64,000 bases of DNA, taken from positions 14,266 through 78,265 of the forward strand of contig DATJLU010000129.1 in NCBI GenBank assembly GCA_035509275.1, given 5' to 3'. Below, in pieces: positions 43,300 through 52,882 of the stretch (position 1 is its first letter; each line of letters opens with the position of its first letter). This DNA is from DAHUYF01 sp035509275 (GTDB lineage: Bacteria; Pseudomonadota; Alphaproteobacteria; ATCC43930; CGMCC-115725). The notes under the pieces are model-generated. The model was given only the letters and a program-made list of their open reading frames with translations, was not told the DNA's origin and ran no database searches. The translations under genes were made by a program, and so were the position numbers.

Positions 43300-45660
43300 A
43301 TGGACTTCTTCCGCCGCTTCACCTTCCTGCTCTGCGCTCCGGCCTTCGATGCCGACGACCTCGAAGGCTCGCGGCTGCAGCAGATCATCGCCGCCGTCGA
43401 GAAGCTCGGCTTTGCCGTGCTGAAGGCCCGCCGCGCCGAAGATGCGGAGCTCGCGATCAAGACCGACGCCGCGATCGGCTGCATGATCGTCGATTGGGGC
43501 AAGAAGGGCATGGATGGCAAGATGGCCGCGCTCACCGCCTATGTGCGCGGCCGCGGCCTCGAGATGCCGATCATCCTGCTGGTGCGGCGCAAGCGCCTCG
43601 AAGACGTGCCGGTCGAAGTCCTCGACCATGTCGATGGCTATATCTTCCTCGCCGAGGAGACGCCCGAATTCATCGCCAAGAACCTGGTCAGCCGCCTCAA
43701 GCAATATGCCGAGACGCTGAAGACGCCGTTCTTCGGGGCGCTCGTCGACTACGCCGAAGAGGGCAATCAGCTCTGGACCTGTCCCGGTCACAATGGCGGC
43801 GTGTTCTACAGCCGCAGCCCCATCGGCCGCATTTTCGTCGAGCATCTCGGCGAGGCTGTGTTCCGCGACGATCTCGACAATTCCGTGCTGGAGCTCGGCG
43901 ATCTCTTGACCCATGAGGGGCCGGCGCTCCGGGCGCAGCAGGAAGCGGCCAAGATCTTCGGCGCGGAGAAGACCTATTTCGTCCTCAACGGCACCTCGGC
44001 CTCCAACAAGATCGTGCTCTCGGCGCTCGTCGCCGAGGGAGATCTGGTGCTGTTCGACCGCAACAACCACAAGGCCGCGCATCACGGCGCGTTGCTGCTG
44101 GGCGGCGGCGTCCCGATCTATCTCGAGACCGATCGCAATGCCCAAGGCATGATCGGTCCGATCGATATCGCGGCGCTCGACGAAGCGAAGATCCGCGACA
44201 AGATCCGCCGCCATCCTCTGGTTGATGATCGCGACGCCTGGAAGCGCGAGCGCCCGTTCCGCGTCGCCGTGATCGAGCAATGCAGCTATGACGGCACCAT
44301 CTACAGCGCCGAGATGATCCTCGAGAAAGTCGGACATCTCTGCGACTACATCATGTTCGATGAGGCCTGGGCCGGCTTCATGAAATTCCATCCGCTTTTC
44401 GCCAGTCGTTTTGCCATGGGGCTGCAGCGGCTCGATGCACGCAGTCCCGGCATCATCGCCACGCAATCGACGCACAAGCAGCTCGCGGGCCTGTCGCAGG
44501 CCTCGCAAATCCACGTCAGGGATCGTCACATCCGCGGCCAGACCCGCCGCGTCGAGCATCGCCGCTTCAACGAGACCTTCCTCATCCACGCCTCCACCTC
44601 GCCCTTCTACCCGCTCTTCGCCTCGCTCGATGTTGGCGCGCAGATGATGAAAGGCAAATCCGGCGAAGTACTGTGGGACGATACCATCAAGCTCGGCATC
44701 GAGCTGCGCAAGAAGATCAGGGCGATCCGCCGCGAGTTCGAGGAGAAGGAAGCCGATGTCGCGCGGCGCTGGTTCTTCGAGCCCTTTGTTCCCGATCGCG
44801 TGGTCGCGCCCGGCGCGGGGCAGGGCGCGGCGGGCCGCGAGGCGCCGTGGGAGGATATCCCGACCGAAGATCTGGCGGTCGATCCACGCTATTGGGAGCT
44901 GAGCCCGGGGGCCGCCTGGCACGGCTTCAAGCACGTGGCGCCGCGTTATGCGATCACCGATCCCAACAAGCTGACCTTGCTCACGCCGGGGTTCAACCGT
45001 GCCACCGGAGCCTATGAGGCGCATGGCGTTCCGGCACCGATCGTGGCGGAATATCTGCGCGAGAACCGGGTCGTTCCGGAGAAGAACGACCTCAACTCGC
45101 TGCTCTTCCTCCTGACGCCGGGCGTCGAATCGAGCAAGGCCGGAACGCTGCTCAGCGCGCTCGTCGCCTTCAAGCGCTATCACGACGACAATGCGCCGTT
45201 GGACGAGGTCATCCCGGAATTCGTGCATAGCCGGCAGCGACGCTATGCGGGAATGCGGCTGCGCGACCTCTGCGCCGAGATGCACACCTTCCACCGCGAG
45301 AACCAGACGAGCCTGCTGCAGCGCCTGCAGTTCCGGCCCGAGCATTTGCCCAAACCGGTGCTGCCGCCACACGAAGCGGTCCGGCAATTGACGCGCAACA
45401 AGGTAAAGTACCTGCCGCTCGATCGGCTCGCGGGCCATGTCGCCACGACCTTGTTCGTCGTCTATCCCCCGGGCATCGCCACCATCGTTCCCGGCGAGCT
45501 TCTCGATGAGCGCGCCAAGCCGATGCTCGACTATCTCGCGCTTTTCGAGCGGAGCGCCAATCTGTTTCCGGGGTTCGATACGGAAATCCAGGGCCTTTAT
45601 CGCGAGACCGAGCCGGACGGCACCATCCGCTTCTACACCTATGTGACGGACGCGCCCTGA
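43300..45660 (+). CDS. Orn/Lys/Arg decarboxylase (PLP, fold type I)
   Basis: A 786-residue basic-amino-acid decarboxylase. Residues 1-130 form the receiver-like 'wing' domain that helps oligomerisation; the PLP domain contains HNGGVFYSRSPIG, FVLNGTSASNKIV, FDEAWAGFMKFHP and the PLP Lys at residue 393 in STHKQLAGLSQAS; the C-terminal domain runs from about 640. It would convert ornithine, lysine or arginine to the polyamine precursor and CO2. Whether the substrate is ornithine, lysine or arginine cannot be told from the motifs. It stands alone on the plus strand. Confidence 0.93.
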   Translation: MDFFRRFTFLLCAPAFDADDLEGSRLQQIIAAVEKLGFAVLKARRAEDAELAIKTDAAIGCMIVDWGKKGMDGKMAALTAYVRGRGLEMPIILLVRRKRLEDVPVEVLDHVDGYIFLAEETPEFIAKNLVSRLKQYAETLKTPFFGALVDYAEEGNQLWTCPGHNGGVFYSRSPIGRIFVEHLGEAVFRDDLDNSVLELGDLLTHEGPALRAQQEAAKIFGAEKTYFVLNGTSASNKIVLSALVAEGDLVLFDRNNHKAAHHGALLLGGGVPIYLETDRNAQGMIGPIDIAALDEAKIRDKIRRHPLVDDRDAWKRERPFRVAVIEQCSYDGTIYSAEMILEKVGHLCDYIMFDEAWAGFMKFHPLFASRFAMGLQRLDARSPGIIATQSTHKQLAGLSQASQIHVRDRHIRGQTRRVEHRRFNETFLIHASTSPFYPLFASLDVGAQMMKGKSGEVLWDDTIKLGIELRKKIRAIRREFEEKEADVARRWFFEPFVPDRVVAPGAGQGAAGREAPWEDIPTEDLAVDPRYWELSPGAAWHGFKHVAPRYAITDPNKLTLLTPGFNRATGAYEAHGVPAPIVAEYLRENRVVPEKNDLNSLLFLLTPGVESSKAGTLLSALVAFKRYHDDNAPLDEVIPEFVHSRQRRYAGMRLRDLCAEMHTFHRENQTSLLQRLQFRPEHLPKPVLPPHEAVRQLTRNKVKYLPLDRLAGHVATTLFVVYPPGIATIVPGELLDERAKPMLDYLALFERSANLFPGFDTEIQGLYRETEPDGTIRFYTYVTDAP

Positions 45661-45667
45661 CCGAAGC

Positions 45668-46240
45668 TCAGGGCCGGTCCTCCTTGACCGGCTTGCCCGC
45701 CGGTTCGTCCGGCGGCGCCGACCCGCCGGCGCCGAGCGCGCGTTGCATGAGGATGGTGTCGGTCCAGCGCCCGAACTTGAAGCCGACGCAGGGCAGGAGG
45801 CCGACCTGCCGGAAGCCGTTGGCGCTGTGGAATTCGATCGAGGGCAGGTTGGCGCTGTCGATATAGGCGATCATCTGCCGATAGCCCGCCCCCGTGCACG
45901 CCTCGACCAGCGCCGGCAACAGCCTGCGGCCGATGCCGGCATGGAGATGGTCGTGGTGGACGTAGATCGAGTGCTTGACCGCATAGCGATAGGCCGGTCG
46001 CTTGCGGAACGGCACGGCATAGGCATAGCCGAGGATTGCGCCCTCCCGTTCCGCGACGATATGCGGCAGGCGGCGCTTCAGCATGGATTTGCGGCGGCGC
46101 TTGATGTCGTCGGGGTGCAGCGGCTCCATCTCGTATTCGCCGAGTCCATGCTGAACATGGTGGCTGTAGATGGCGATCATCGCCGGCACATCGGCTTCGG
46201 TCGAGGAACGGACGAGGATTTCCTGTACGCTATCCGGCAT
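45668..46240 (-). CDS. GNAT acetyltransferase, phosphinothricin-acetyltransferase-like
   Basis: A 190-residue acetyl-CoA-dependent N-acetyltransferase. The A motif is SIYVHHDHLHAGIGRRLLPALVEAC with HHDHLHAGIGRRL as the pyrophosphate loop; the start has RSSTEADVPAMIAIYSHHV typical of Pat/Bar-like proteins, and the end has NGFRQVGLLPCVGFKFGRWTDTI. An AGCGGGAGAC site precedes the ATG at 46240. Convergent with the decarboxylase (seven bases between stops). Substrate unknown. Confidence 0.88.
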   Translation of the reverse strand: MPDSVQEILVRSSTEADVPAMIAIYSHHVQHGLGEYEMEPLHPDDIKRRRKSMLKRRLPHIVAEREGAILGYAYAVPFRKRPAYRYAVKHSIYVHHDHLHAGIGRRLLPALVEACTGAGYRQMIAYIDSANLPSIEFHSANGFRQVGLLPCVGFKFGRWTDTILMQRALGAGGSAPPDEPAGKPVKEDRP

Positions 46241-46363
46241 GTCTCCCGCTCTCCACATCGCGCCGCCTGCCGAGCGCGAGCGAGAGCATCATCGCGCGTG
46301 GACTATTTCAATTCCGTGACGACCGACGCGGTGCGGACAGTTCGCCGCGCCCCAGCCCTGGCT

Positions 46364-47221
46364 TCAAAAGAGCACCGAGGGCAGATAGGCGCCGGTCGGC
46401 TGGTTGTAGAGGCCAATGGTCATGAGCGTCATCTGCTGGACCAGCGTGAGCCCATGTTCGAGGCACCAGGTAAAGAGCTCGTGGTTGCGCGTCGGCACAA
46501 AGAAGCCCGGCCCGGGCGTCTCCGGCGAGGCGCCGATCAGCGCCATCAAATCCCGATTGGTCTCGCCCACCGCATGCGCGAAAAACGCGATCTGCGTCGC
46601 GTAGCCTGTGATCCGGCCCTGGTGTTCGACCACCGTGGCCGTGCCCGCGCGGATCGCGTCGTCGAGTTCGCGAGCGCGATCGTGACCGTGCACATCCCGG
46701 CAAAGCCGGTTGCACGCCGGGCCATCGGCCTCGGCCGCAGAGCGGACATCATATCCAATCAGCTTCAAGCCGAGCGGCAGCCCCTTCATCACGGACAGCG
46801 GTTCGCGGGTGCGGAAGCCCAGCTTGGTGTAAAGGCTGAGCGACCGATTGTGGTAGGCCGTCTGCACCAGCCGCACGCCCGGCAAGCGTTCGCGAGAGGC
46901 GCGGTCGAGCACGTCCTGCATCAGCCGCTTGCCGATGCCTCGGTCTTGCTCTGTTGGGTCAACCGTTATCGGCCCGATCCCGCCGATCGCACCGCGCAAA
47001 TCGAGGAAGTTGCTGCCGACGAGCTTCTGGTCGCGCTCCGCCGCCACGCCATAGAAGCGCCCGTGGCCGAGCAGCATGGCGGCGAGGCCGCTCGCCACGT
47101 CCGGCGAAGGGAAATCGGGCGGGAAGTTGTGCCGCTCTGCAATTGCCCTAAAGGCATCGTGCATGACGCGACCGATTGCGGGCGCGTCGCTCGGCGCCGC
47201 CGGGCGCAGCGTCACTGTCAT
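46364..47221 (-). CDS. GNAT-family acetyltransferase with two GNAT-like halves
   Basis: A 285-residue protein. The N-terminal half is a clear GNAT domain: LRPAAPSDAPAIGRVMHDAF, PITVDPTEQDRGIGKRLMQDVLDRA and ARLVQTAYHNRSLSLYTKLGFRTREP. The C-terminal half (ADGPACNRLCRDVHGHDRARELDDAI, HEL..., LVQQMTLMTIGLYN) looks like a second, degenerate GNAT-like domain. The start ATG 47221 is used because the usual N-terminal strand begins there. Substrate unknown. Confidence 0.82.
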   Translation of the reverse strand: MTVTLRPAAPSDAPAIGRVMHDAFRAIAERHNFPPDFPSPDVASGLAAMLLGHGRFYGVAAERDQKLVGSNFLDLRGAIGGIGPITVDPTEQDRGIGKRLMQDVLDRASRERLPGVRLVQTAYHNRSLSLYTKLGFRTREPLSVMKGLPLGLKLIGYDVRSAAEADGPACNRLCRDVHGHDRARELDDAIRAGTATVVEHQGRITGYATQIAFFAHAVGETNRDLMALIGASPETPGPGFFVPTRNHELFTWCLEHGLTLVQQMTLMTIGLYNQPTGAYLPSVLF

Positions 47222-47256
47222 GGAATTATCCCTCCCGCGCCGCGAACCGCTCCGCG

Positions 47257-47670
47257 TCACCAGCCGAGTTGCTTCAATGCCCATCCGGCATTCCAGATTT
47301 TCGTCATGTGCCGGATTTTGTCGCCCTCGAACTCCATCACGTAGACGTAATCGGAACTCGTGCTCTTGCCGGTCGGCGGGCGAGGACCACCCTGTCCGGT
47401 ATGGGTGCCGGAGAACACGCCGTAGGCGCAGACGCTGTTTCTCGCGCTGTCGGTGGCGAAGGATTTCACGACATAGCGACCATCCGGAAGGACGCTCAGT
47501 AGACCCTTCATCCAGTCGGTATATTGCTGGAGCGTTCGCAGCTCGGCCAACGGCTCTGCCTGGGCAGCAAAGCTCGCATTGGACGTGCAGAAAGACCGGC
47601 ACCTCTCCCAGCCCTTTCCGGTTTCACAGGCGTCGAAGAAGCTCTGGGCAATCGATGTGATGTTCGCCAT
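47257..47670 (-). CDS. SnoaL-like (NTF2-fold) protein
   Basis: A 137-residue cone-shaped alpha+beta protein of the SnoaL/NTF2-like kind: AQSFFDACETGKGWERCRSFC, AELRTLQQYTDWMKGLLSVLPDGRYVVKSF and VMEFEGDKIRHMTKIWNAGWALKQLGW. Such proteins range from polyketide cyclases to isomerases and hydratases. The start follows GGGAGGAG. It lies 35 bases upstream of the GNAT start, on the same strand, and 23 bases downstream of the next SnoaL-type gene, so the three may be one operon. Confidence 0.8.
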   Translation of the reverse strand: MANITSIAQSFFDACETGKGWERCRSFCTSNASFAAQAEPLAELRTLQQYTDWMKGLLSVLPDGRYVVKSFATDSARNSVCAYGVFSGTHTGQGGPRPPTGKSTSSDYVYVMEFEGDKIRHMTKIWNAGWALKQLGW

Positions 47671-47693
47671 CTCTCTCCTCCCTTCGCCCCGCG

Positions 47694-48560
47694 TCACTGC
47701 ATATAGGCTTCGACGTGTATCTTCCCGGTCGCCAAGTTTGCAGTCCCGAGAGCAAACATCTGCCTCGCGTTCACCCAATCATAGTTCGCGGCCGCTGTGG
47801 TGAGACGCACGTGCTCGATCAGATCAACGATCGGCTCGTTCGCTCGCGGCGCCCCAACGCCGCCAATCTGCGCCGCAATCCGGTGGCCGTCATCGGTTTC
47901 TATCGTGGCTCTGACATCGAGGTCCGTGCGTCCGTCGGCACGCATGATCAGGTAGTCGACGCCACGCACCTTGCCCGTCAGCCGGCCCTTGGCGCGCCCC
48001 TCGAACGCGACATCGAAGCGCGCCCCTTGCAAGGGCACCTTCTCCTTGCCGCTCAGGATCGCCTCCAAGGTCACGCCGTAATCCGTCGCTCCCGTGATAT
48101 CGACATCGACCTCGTAGATCTTCTCGCCCGGCATCGCATGGCTCTCGGTCGCCAGTGCCTGCCCGAGCGCCGCAAGCATGCTTGCTGTGTCGTGGTAGTC
48201 CTGGAACGATACGAGCTTGCCTTGAGCATTGTATTTCAGCACCTCGGCGAATTCGGCACGTGCCTCCTGACCGGTACTTTTCATGCGCGCGACGGTCGAA
48301 CCCAGGACGACAATCGTGTCGCCGGCGTCGATCCATTCGCGATTTTCCCAGCCGGTGAACTCGACGTGCTGGCTCAAGAGCTGAAAGAAGTCGGCTATTT
48401 GCTGCTTACCCTCGTACGCCCCAATCCACGGCATCCTCTCTTTGACACCGGGAATGCTGTATCGGCACGTGTCAGCCAGATGCTCTGCGATCAGCCCCTG
48501 AATGTCGCCCCGAAGAAACAGCTCGTAAGCTTTCTTCGCATTTTCGAGATTGGATGGCAT
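47694..48560 (-). CDS. SnoaL-like/DUF3237 fusion protein
   Basis: A 288-residue protein of two parts. Residues 1-130 are an NTF2/SnoaL-like domain (AKKAYELFLRGDIQGLIAEHLADTCRYSIPG; AEVLKYNAQGKLVSFQDYHDTASM). Residues about 145-288 match DUF3237: EKIYEVDVDITGATDYGVTLEAILSGKEKVPLQGARFDVAFEGRAKGRLTGKVRGVDYLIMRADGR. Function of both is unknown; together they suggest a small-molecule binding or isomerising enzyme. It heads the minus-strand group with the second SnoaL protein. Confidence 0.78.
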   Translation of the reverse strand: MPSNLENAKKAYELFLRGDIQGLIAEHLADTCRYSIPGVKERMPWIGAYEGKQQIADFFQLLSQHVEFTGWENREWIDAGDTIVVLGSTVARMKSTGQEARAEFAEVLKYNAQGKLVSFQDYHDTASMLAALGQALATESHAMPGEKIYEVDVDITGATDYGVTLEAILSGKEKVPLQGARFDVAFEGRAKGRLTGKVRGVDYLIMRADGRTDLDVRATIETDDGHRIAAQIGGVGAPRANEPIVDLIEHVRLTTAAANYDWVNARQMFALGTANLATGKIHVEAYMQ

Positions 48561-48863
48561 CGTCACCTCCCTCATAGCCGGTTGGAACCTGTCGAAGGCC
48601 GCCACGTAAGTCGCTCGTTAGAGTCGACACCGCCCCTCCCGCGCTTCGGCAGGATGGACAGCCATCCGACATTTGGTCCTTCCCTTCCCGCCGCCAGCAT
48701 CAGAGCGAGGTGAAGGAAAGAAAATCAGGAAGTTCCCGAGGTCGGCGCAGAAAAATCAATGTAGAAGCGCTGTCTGCGCACCTTTGGCGCGTTATTGACC
48801 TTGATGCTCGCCGGTTCGGGTGTCGAGTGTTAGACTGGCGCCGTGGCCCAGGGAGCGACCGCC
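48561..48863. other. 303-bp divergent intergenic region
   Basis: Lies between the SnoaL/DUF3237 gene (-) and the amidohydrolase (+). It must hold both promoters. I see no coding frame with a ribosome site, no long palindrome and no recognised operator. Confidence 0.5.
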
Positions 48864-50000
48864 ATGCGCTATGACGTCATCTCGGCCGACGGACATATCG
48901 ATCTCATCTGGCTGCCGCCCGATCTCTTCACCGCGAATGCGCGGGCGGCGCTCAAGGACCGCATGCCCTATGTGGTGGAGGGGCCCTCGGGCAGGGAATG
49001 GGTGAGCAAGGGCGGCGCCAAGTTCGGGCTGATGAACGGGATGGGCTCGGCCGGCCGCCAATATGTTCCGGGACAGATCCACCGCTCCGACCGCATGGCC
49101 TCGACCGGCCTCTACGATGACGGCAAGAAGGGGATCCGGCGGCTGACTGAACCGGCGCTCAGGCTCAAGGACCAGGATCGCGACGGCGTCCAGGCCGAGG
49201 TGCTCTACGGCATCCTCGGCGCCACAGCGCGGTTGCGGGATGACGAGGCGGCGGCCGAGGTGCTGCGCATCTACAACGAGTGGCTGGGGGATTTCTGCCA
49301 GGCCAGTCCCGAGCGGCTCATCGGCCTCGCCAACATTCCCAACCACGACATGGAGGTCGCTGTCGCCGAAGTGAAGCGCGCCGCGGCGCGCGGCGCGCGC
49401 GGCCTCGACGTTGCCAACCGCCCGGATATGACGCCGCTCTGGGATCCGTTTTGGGATCCGCTCTGGCAGATCGCGCACGAGACCGGACTCCCGGTGCATT
49501 TCCACACCATCGGCGGGCCTCGGCCCGACTATGGCAAGCTCGCGCCGAAGGTGGCGCGCGCCGCCGCTGCCGCGCACATAACCAGCTTCCAGATGCATAT
49601 GGGCTACATGCTGATGTCGCTCATCTTCAGTGGTGCCCTGGAACGCTATCCCGATCTCAAGATCGTGATCGGCGAGGCCGGGCTCGGCTGGATCCCCTAT
49701 GTGCTCGACCGCATGGACCTCGAATGGGAGGACCAGTTCAAGGACCTCGACCTCAAGATGAAGCCGAGCGGCTATTGGTATCGGCAGTGCTATGCCACCT
49801 ATCAGACCGACCGCATCGGCATCAAACTGATCGACGAGATCGGCGAGAACAATGTCATGTGGGGCTCGGACTTCCCTCATCCGGACGGCATCTGGCCGGA
49901 TTCGCAAGCGTATCTCGACCGCGAGCTCGGCCATCTGCCGGCAACGACGCGCCGCAAAGTCACCTGCGACAACGCGGCGAAGCTCTACCGGCTCGGATAG
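48864..50000 (+). CDS. Amidohydrolase family 2 (Amidohydro_2) protein
   Basis: A 378-residue TIM-barrel hydrolase/decarboxylase of the amidohydrolase-2 family (ACMSD-like group). Metal-site candidates are SADGHIDLI at the N terminus (a DxH in place of HxH), PVHFHTIGG with a central His, FQMHMGYML and the Asp in MWGSDFPHPDG. Relatives include ACMSD and resorcylate decarboxylases, so decarboxylation or hydrolysis is possible. It is followed by the AMP ligase on the opposite strand (convergent, 24 bases between stops). Confidence 0.88.
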   Translation: MRYDVISADGHIDLIWLPPDLFTANARAALKDRMPYVVEGPSGREWVSKGGAKFGLMNGMGSAGRQYVPGQIHRSDRMASTGLYDDGKKGIRRLTEPALRLKDQDRDGVQAEVLYGILGATARLRDDEAAAEVLRIYNEWLGDFCQASPERLIGLANIPNHDMEVAVAEVKRAAARGARGLDVANRPDMTPLWDPFWDPLWQIAHETGLPVHFHTIGGPRPDYGKLAPKVARAAAAAHITSFQMHMGYMLMSLIFSGALERYPDLKIVIGEAGLGWIPYVLDRMDLEWEDQFKDLDLKMKPSGYWYRQCYATYQTDRIGIKLIDEIGENNVMWGSDFPHPDGIWPDSQAYLDRELGHLPATTRRKVTCDNAAKLYRLG

Positions 50001-50024
50001 CACGGCCGCCGATCCGAAAGCCGA

Positions 50025-51569
50025 TCAGCCGGCGCTGCGCTCGCCTGCTGTGAGAAGCCGTCTCAGTTCCGTCTTCAGCACCTTGCCGTAATTGTTCTTC
50101 GGCAGCGTGTCGACGAAGCGATAAGCGCGCGGCCGTTTGAAGCGGGCAATGCTGTCGAGACAGAGCCGGTCGAGCTCGGCCTCGGCCACGCGCGCGTCCG
50201 GGCGCGGCACGACGAAGGCGACGACCTCTTCGCCCCAATCGGCATGCGGCCGGCCGACGACCGACGCCTCGGCGACGGCGGGGTGGCGCAGCAGCACCTC
50301 TTCGATCTCGCGCGGGTAGATGTTGCTGCCGCCGCTGATGATCATGTCCTTGGACCGGTCGCGCAGCGTCAGAAACCCATCCGCGTCGAGCGCGCCGACA
50401 TCGCCGGTATGCAGCCAGCCGCCGCGCAGCGTCTCCGCCGTCGCCTTGTCGTCGCGCCAATAGCCCGCCATCACGCTGTCGCCGCGCGCCAGCACCTCGC
50501 CGGGCTCGCCGGCCCGTACGTCGCGATCCTCGCCATCGACGACGCGCAGCTCGACGCCGGCGAAGGGGAGGCCGACCGAGCCCAGCCGCTCGCGCCAGCG
50601 CGGATGGCTGCGGTCCATGTGGAAGGCGCGCGACAGCGCCGTGATCGTCATCGGCGATTCGCCCTGACCATAGATCTGAACGAGACGCGGCCCCAGCAGC
50701 TCGAGCGCCTTGAGCAGATCGGCGACATACATCGGCCCGCCGCCATAGACGATGGCCTTGAGATTGCGGTGATCGGTGCCGGCGAAGGCCGGGTTGGCGA
50801 CGAGCCGCGTCAGCATGGTCGGCGCGGCAAAGAGGCTGACGCCCGGCCAGGCTTGCACCAGATCTGCGATCTCCTCCGGATCGAAATGGCCGCTGTCGGG
50901 GATGATGTTGTTGGCGGCCCGCGCCACATGCGGCAGGCCGTAGAGGCCGGAGCCATGCGACAGCGGCGCCGCGTGCAGCTTCGCGTCGGTCGGCGCGATC
51001 GGGTCGACATCGGAGAAATAGCCGAGACACATCGCGGTCAGATTGCGGTTGGTCAAGGTCGCGCCTTTGGGCCGTCCGGTGGTGCCGCTGGTGTAGAAGA
51101 GCCAGGCCGGATCGTCGGGGCGGCGCTCGACCAGGTCGATGCCGTCGCTGGCGCCGAGCTTGCGCCATTCGGCATCGCCTGCGACGACGACGCGCGCCAG
51201 CTCCGGCAGATCATCGGTGAGCGGCGCCACCGTTTCGGCGAGATCGGGGGTGGCGAAGCAAAGCCGTGCGCCGCTATGGCCGAGGATGTAGCGAAACTCT
51301 TCGCGGTGCAGCTTGGCATTGATCGGCACGGCGACGAGGCCGGCATGCCAGATGCCGAACAGCGCCTCCAGATAGTCCGGCCGGTTGGTCATGGCGATGG
51401 CGACGCGCTCGCCCGGGCGGTAGCCCGGTTGACGGGCGAGGCCGCCCGCAATTGCCGCGGCCGTAGCCGCCCATCGCGCATAGGTTGAATAGACGGTGCG
51501 GCCGCGCGAGAGCGCGGGACGGTCGGCGAAGCTCTTGCCATTGCGCCGGAGCCAAGCGGCAATGTTCAT
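50025..51569 (-). CDS. AMP-dependent acyl-CoA ligase
   Basis: A 514-residue adenylate-forming CoA ligase. The ATP-binding motif is WLFYTSGTTGRPKGATLTN, A5 IYGQGESPMT, A7/A8 LHTGDVGALDADGFLTLRDRSKDMI and the catalytic Lys in KNNYGKVLKTELR. The start at 51569 has GGGAGGAC before it. It differs from the ligase at 22463 in sequence, so there are two independent ligases. It is convergent with the amidohydrolase, and the pair may serve one carboxylic acid pathway. Confidence 0.9.
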   Translation of the reverse strand: MNIAAWLRRNGKSFADRPALSRGRTVYSTYARWAATAAAIAGGLARQPGYRPGERVAIAMTNRPDYLEALFGIWHAGLVAVPINAKLHREEFRYILGHSGARLCFATPDLAETVAPLTDDLPELARVVVAGDAEWRKLGASDGIDLVERRPDDPAWLFYTSGTTGRPKGATLTNRNLTAMCLGYFSDVDPIAPTDAKLHAAPLSHGSGLYGLPHVARAANNIIPDSGHFDPEEIADLVQAWPGVSLFAAPTMLTRLVANPAFAGTDHRNLKAIVYGGGPMYVADLLKALELLGPRLVQIYGQGESPMTITALSRAFHMDRSHPRWRERLGSVGLPFAGVELRVVDGEDRDVRAGEPGEVLARGDSVMAGYWRDDKATAETLRGGWLHTGDVGALDADGFLTLRDRSKDMIISGGSNIYPREIEEVLLRHPAVAEASVVGRPHADWGEEVVAFVVPRPDARVAEAELDRLCLDSIARFKRPRAYRFVDTLPKNNYGKVLKTELRRLLTAGERSAG

Positions 51570-51722
51570 GGCGGCGTCCTCCCTTTGGCAAAGCATGCGC
51601 CGGCCGGTTGGCGCGCGCAACGCTGCGGCTTTTTTGCCAATCGACGGCCCCGGGCATCTGTCGTTTCATTAAACCTGTCGGGCTCCCGCGTTGGGCGAGC
51701 CTGGCAGGTACAGGTGAAGACC

Positions 51723-51989
51723 ATGAGCATTTGGCGGCGGCGGCCGGGTCGCGAGGAGAATTACGGCATCTCGGCGGGTCAGCGGTTTTTCTCGGTTGGA
51801 CGGACGGCGGCGGTGTGGGAGGTGGTCAACGTCGCGCGCTATGCCGGTGATCTCGCACCGCACGTGCGGCTCTCGCGCGTCGGCTCGCACCACGATGGCA
51901 AGACGGTCTCTCTCGAGGTGCTGCGCGACCGGCGCTTCTACGAGCCCGCTCCGCGGGGGCTCGGCGAACCCTGGTTCCGTTCGCGTTAA
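51723..51989 (+). CDS. Small hypothetical protein, 88 residues
   Basis: A soluble basic protein beginning MSIWRRRPGREENYGISAGQ and containing WEVVNVARYAGDLAPHVRLSRVGSHHDGKTVSLEVLRDRRFY. The pattern of a Trp-Glu-Val strand followed by PHVRL and a K-T-V-S strand occurs in small alphaproteobacterial proteins of unknown role. No Shine-Dalgarno is strong at the ATG. It ends 40 bases before the metallopeptidase-like gene on the same strand. Confidence 0.65.
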   Translation: MSIWRRRPGREENYGISAGQRFFSVGRTAAVWEVVNVARYAGDLAPHVRLSRVGSHHDGKTVSLEVLRDRRFYEPAPRGLGEPWFRSR

Positions 51990-52029
51990 CCCTCTCGTTA
52001 ACCATACCGGCGGTATCCTGCAGCACATC

Positions 52030-52536
52030 ATGACTTCGACGCCCTTCGCCTGCGTCGCCGATCACGGACTGTCCAGAGCGTTGGCCGGCGCGCTGCGCCA
52101 GGCCGACCAGAACACCGATTTTCGGAGCGCCATTTGCCGCTTCGAGGACGATCTCTTCGCCGCCTTTCCCGCCGGCCATCGTCTCATGGGCTACGATGAG
52201 GCGGCGGCGATGCTACGCGACATCTTCGACATGCTGGGCCGGAAGCCGCCGCGATTGGCGCTTGTCGCCGGCTTCGATGATCCCCGCGTCGGCGGCTTCG
52301 CCGATGTCAGGAACCACCGCATCGCCATCGAGAAGGGCTATCTCTATCGCTTTCTGGTGCTGCACGAATCGGCCCATCTCATCGTCCCGGAGGACCGGCG
52401 CCACGGGCCGGCCTTCACCTATATCCTGCAGCTTCTCTATCGCAGCTTCATCGGCATTCCCGAGGAGGCCGTGCGGCGCTTTCTGAGCCGGCATGGGCTG
52501 CCCGGCTATACCGCCGCGGCGACGCTCGCTGCCTGA
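52030..52536 (+). CDS. Small HExxH putative metallopeptidase/metallohydrolase
   Basis: A 168-residue soluble protein with FLVLHESAHLIVPEDRRHGPAFTYILQLLYRSFIGIP. HESAH gives two zinc-binding His and a catalytic Glu; the following His in RHGPAF, eleven residues later, is a good third ligand. The layout HExxH...HGPxF resembles a small putative metallohydrolase family (TIGR04338-like); the match is by eye. No signal peptide is seen. The ribosome site is weak. Confidence 0.6.
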   Translation: MTSTPFACVADHGLSRALAGALRQADQNTDFRSAICRFEDDLFAAFPAGHRLMGYDEAAAMLRDIFDMLGRKPPRLALVAGFDDPRVGGFADVRNHRIAIEKGYLYRFLVLHESAHLIVPEDRRHGPAFTYILQLLYRSFIGIPEEAVRRFLSRHGLPGYTAAATLAA

Positions 52537-52882
52537 ACCGGGCGAGTCGCCGCAGTTCGAACTCCCATTCGTGGCCGTACTTCAGCATGCTGCGGCGCGG
52601 TATCCGCGGCGGAGAAGAAAATCCGCGCGCTCCCGACACTTAGGGGCGATCTTCGCTTGACCCCTTGGCGGGGGCGAATTAAGGAGAAAGTGTGACACTT
52701 TTGTCCCCTATGGCTCGCCTCTCGCGGGTCCCATATGTGGGCGGGGCGCAGCCGCAGGTTTTTCGCCTGCGCAATGGCCTTGCCGGCGCTTTCGACCTTA
52801 CCCCTTTCGCGCTTTCTGGAACTGCGCGGCTTGCCCAATACGTTCGTTCAAGGCCCTAGCCACATCAGAGGGATAGAAGGCG
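52537..52882. other. 346-bp gap upstream of phaZ
   Basis: No gene with a ribosome site is apparent. The sequence holds several small imperfect palindromes, such as GTGTGACACTTTT near 52690 and a GC-rich GCCGCAGG/CCTGCGC pair near 52750-52780, but no clear terminator or operator. The phaZ promoter must lie here. Confidence 0.45.

Noticed and set aside
43258..45438. Open frame of 726 codons on the minus strand
   Set aside because: It is exactly antisense to the Orn/Lys/Arg decarboxylase, is Arg/Glu/His-rich and matches no family; a high-GC shadow.
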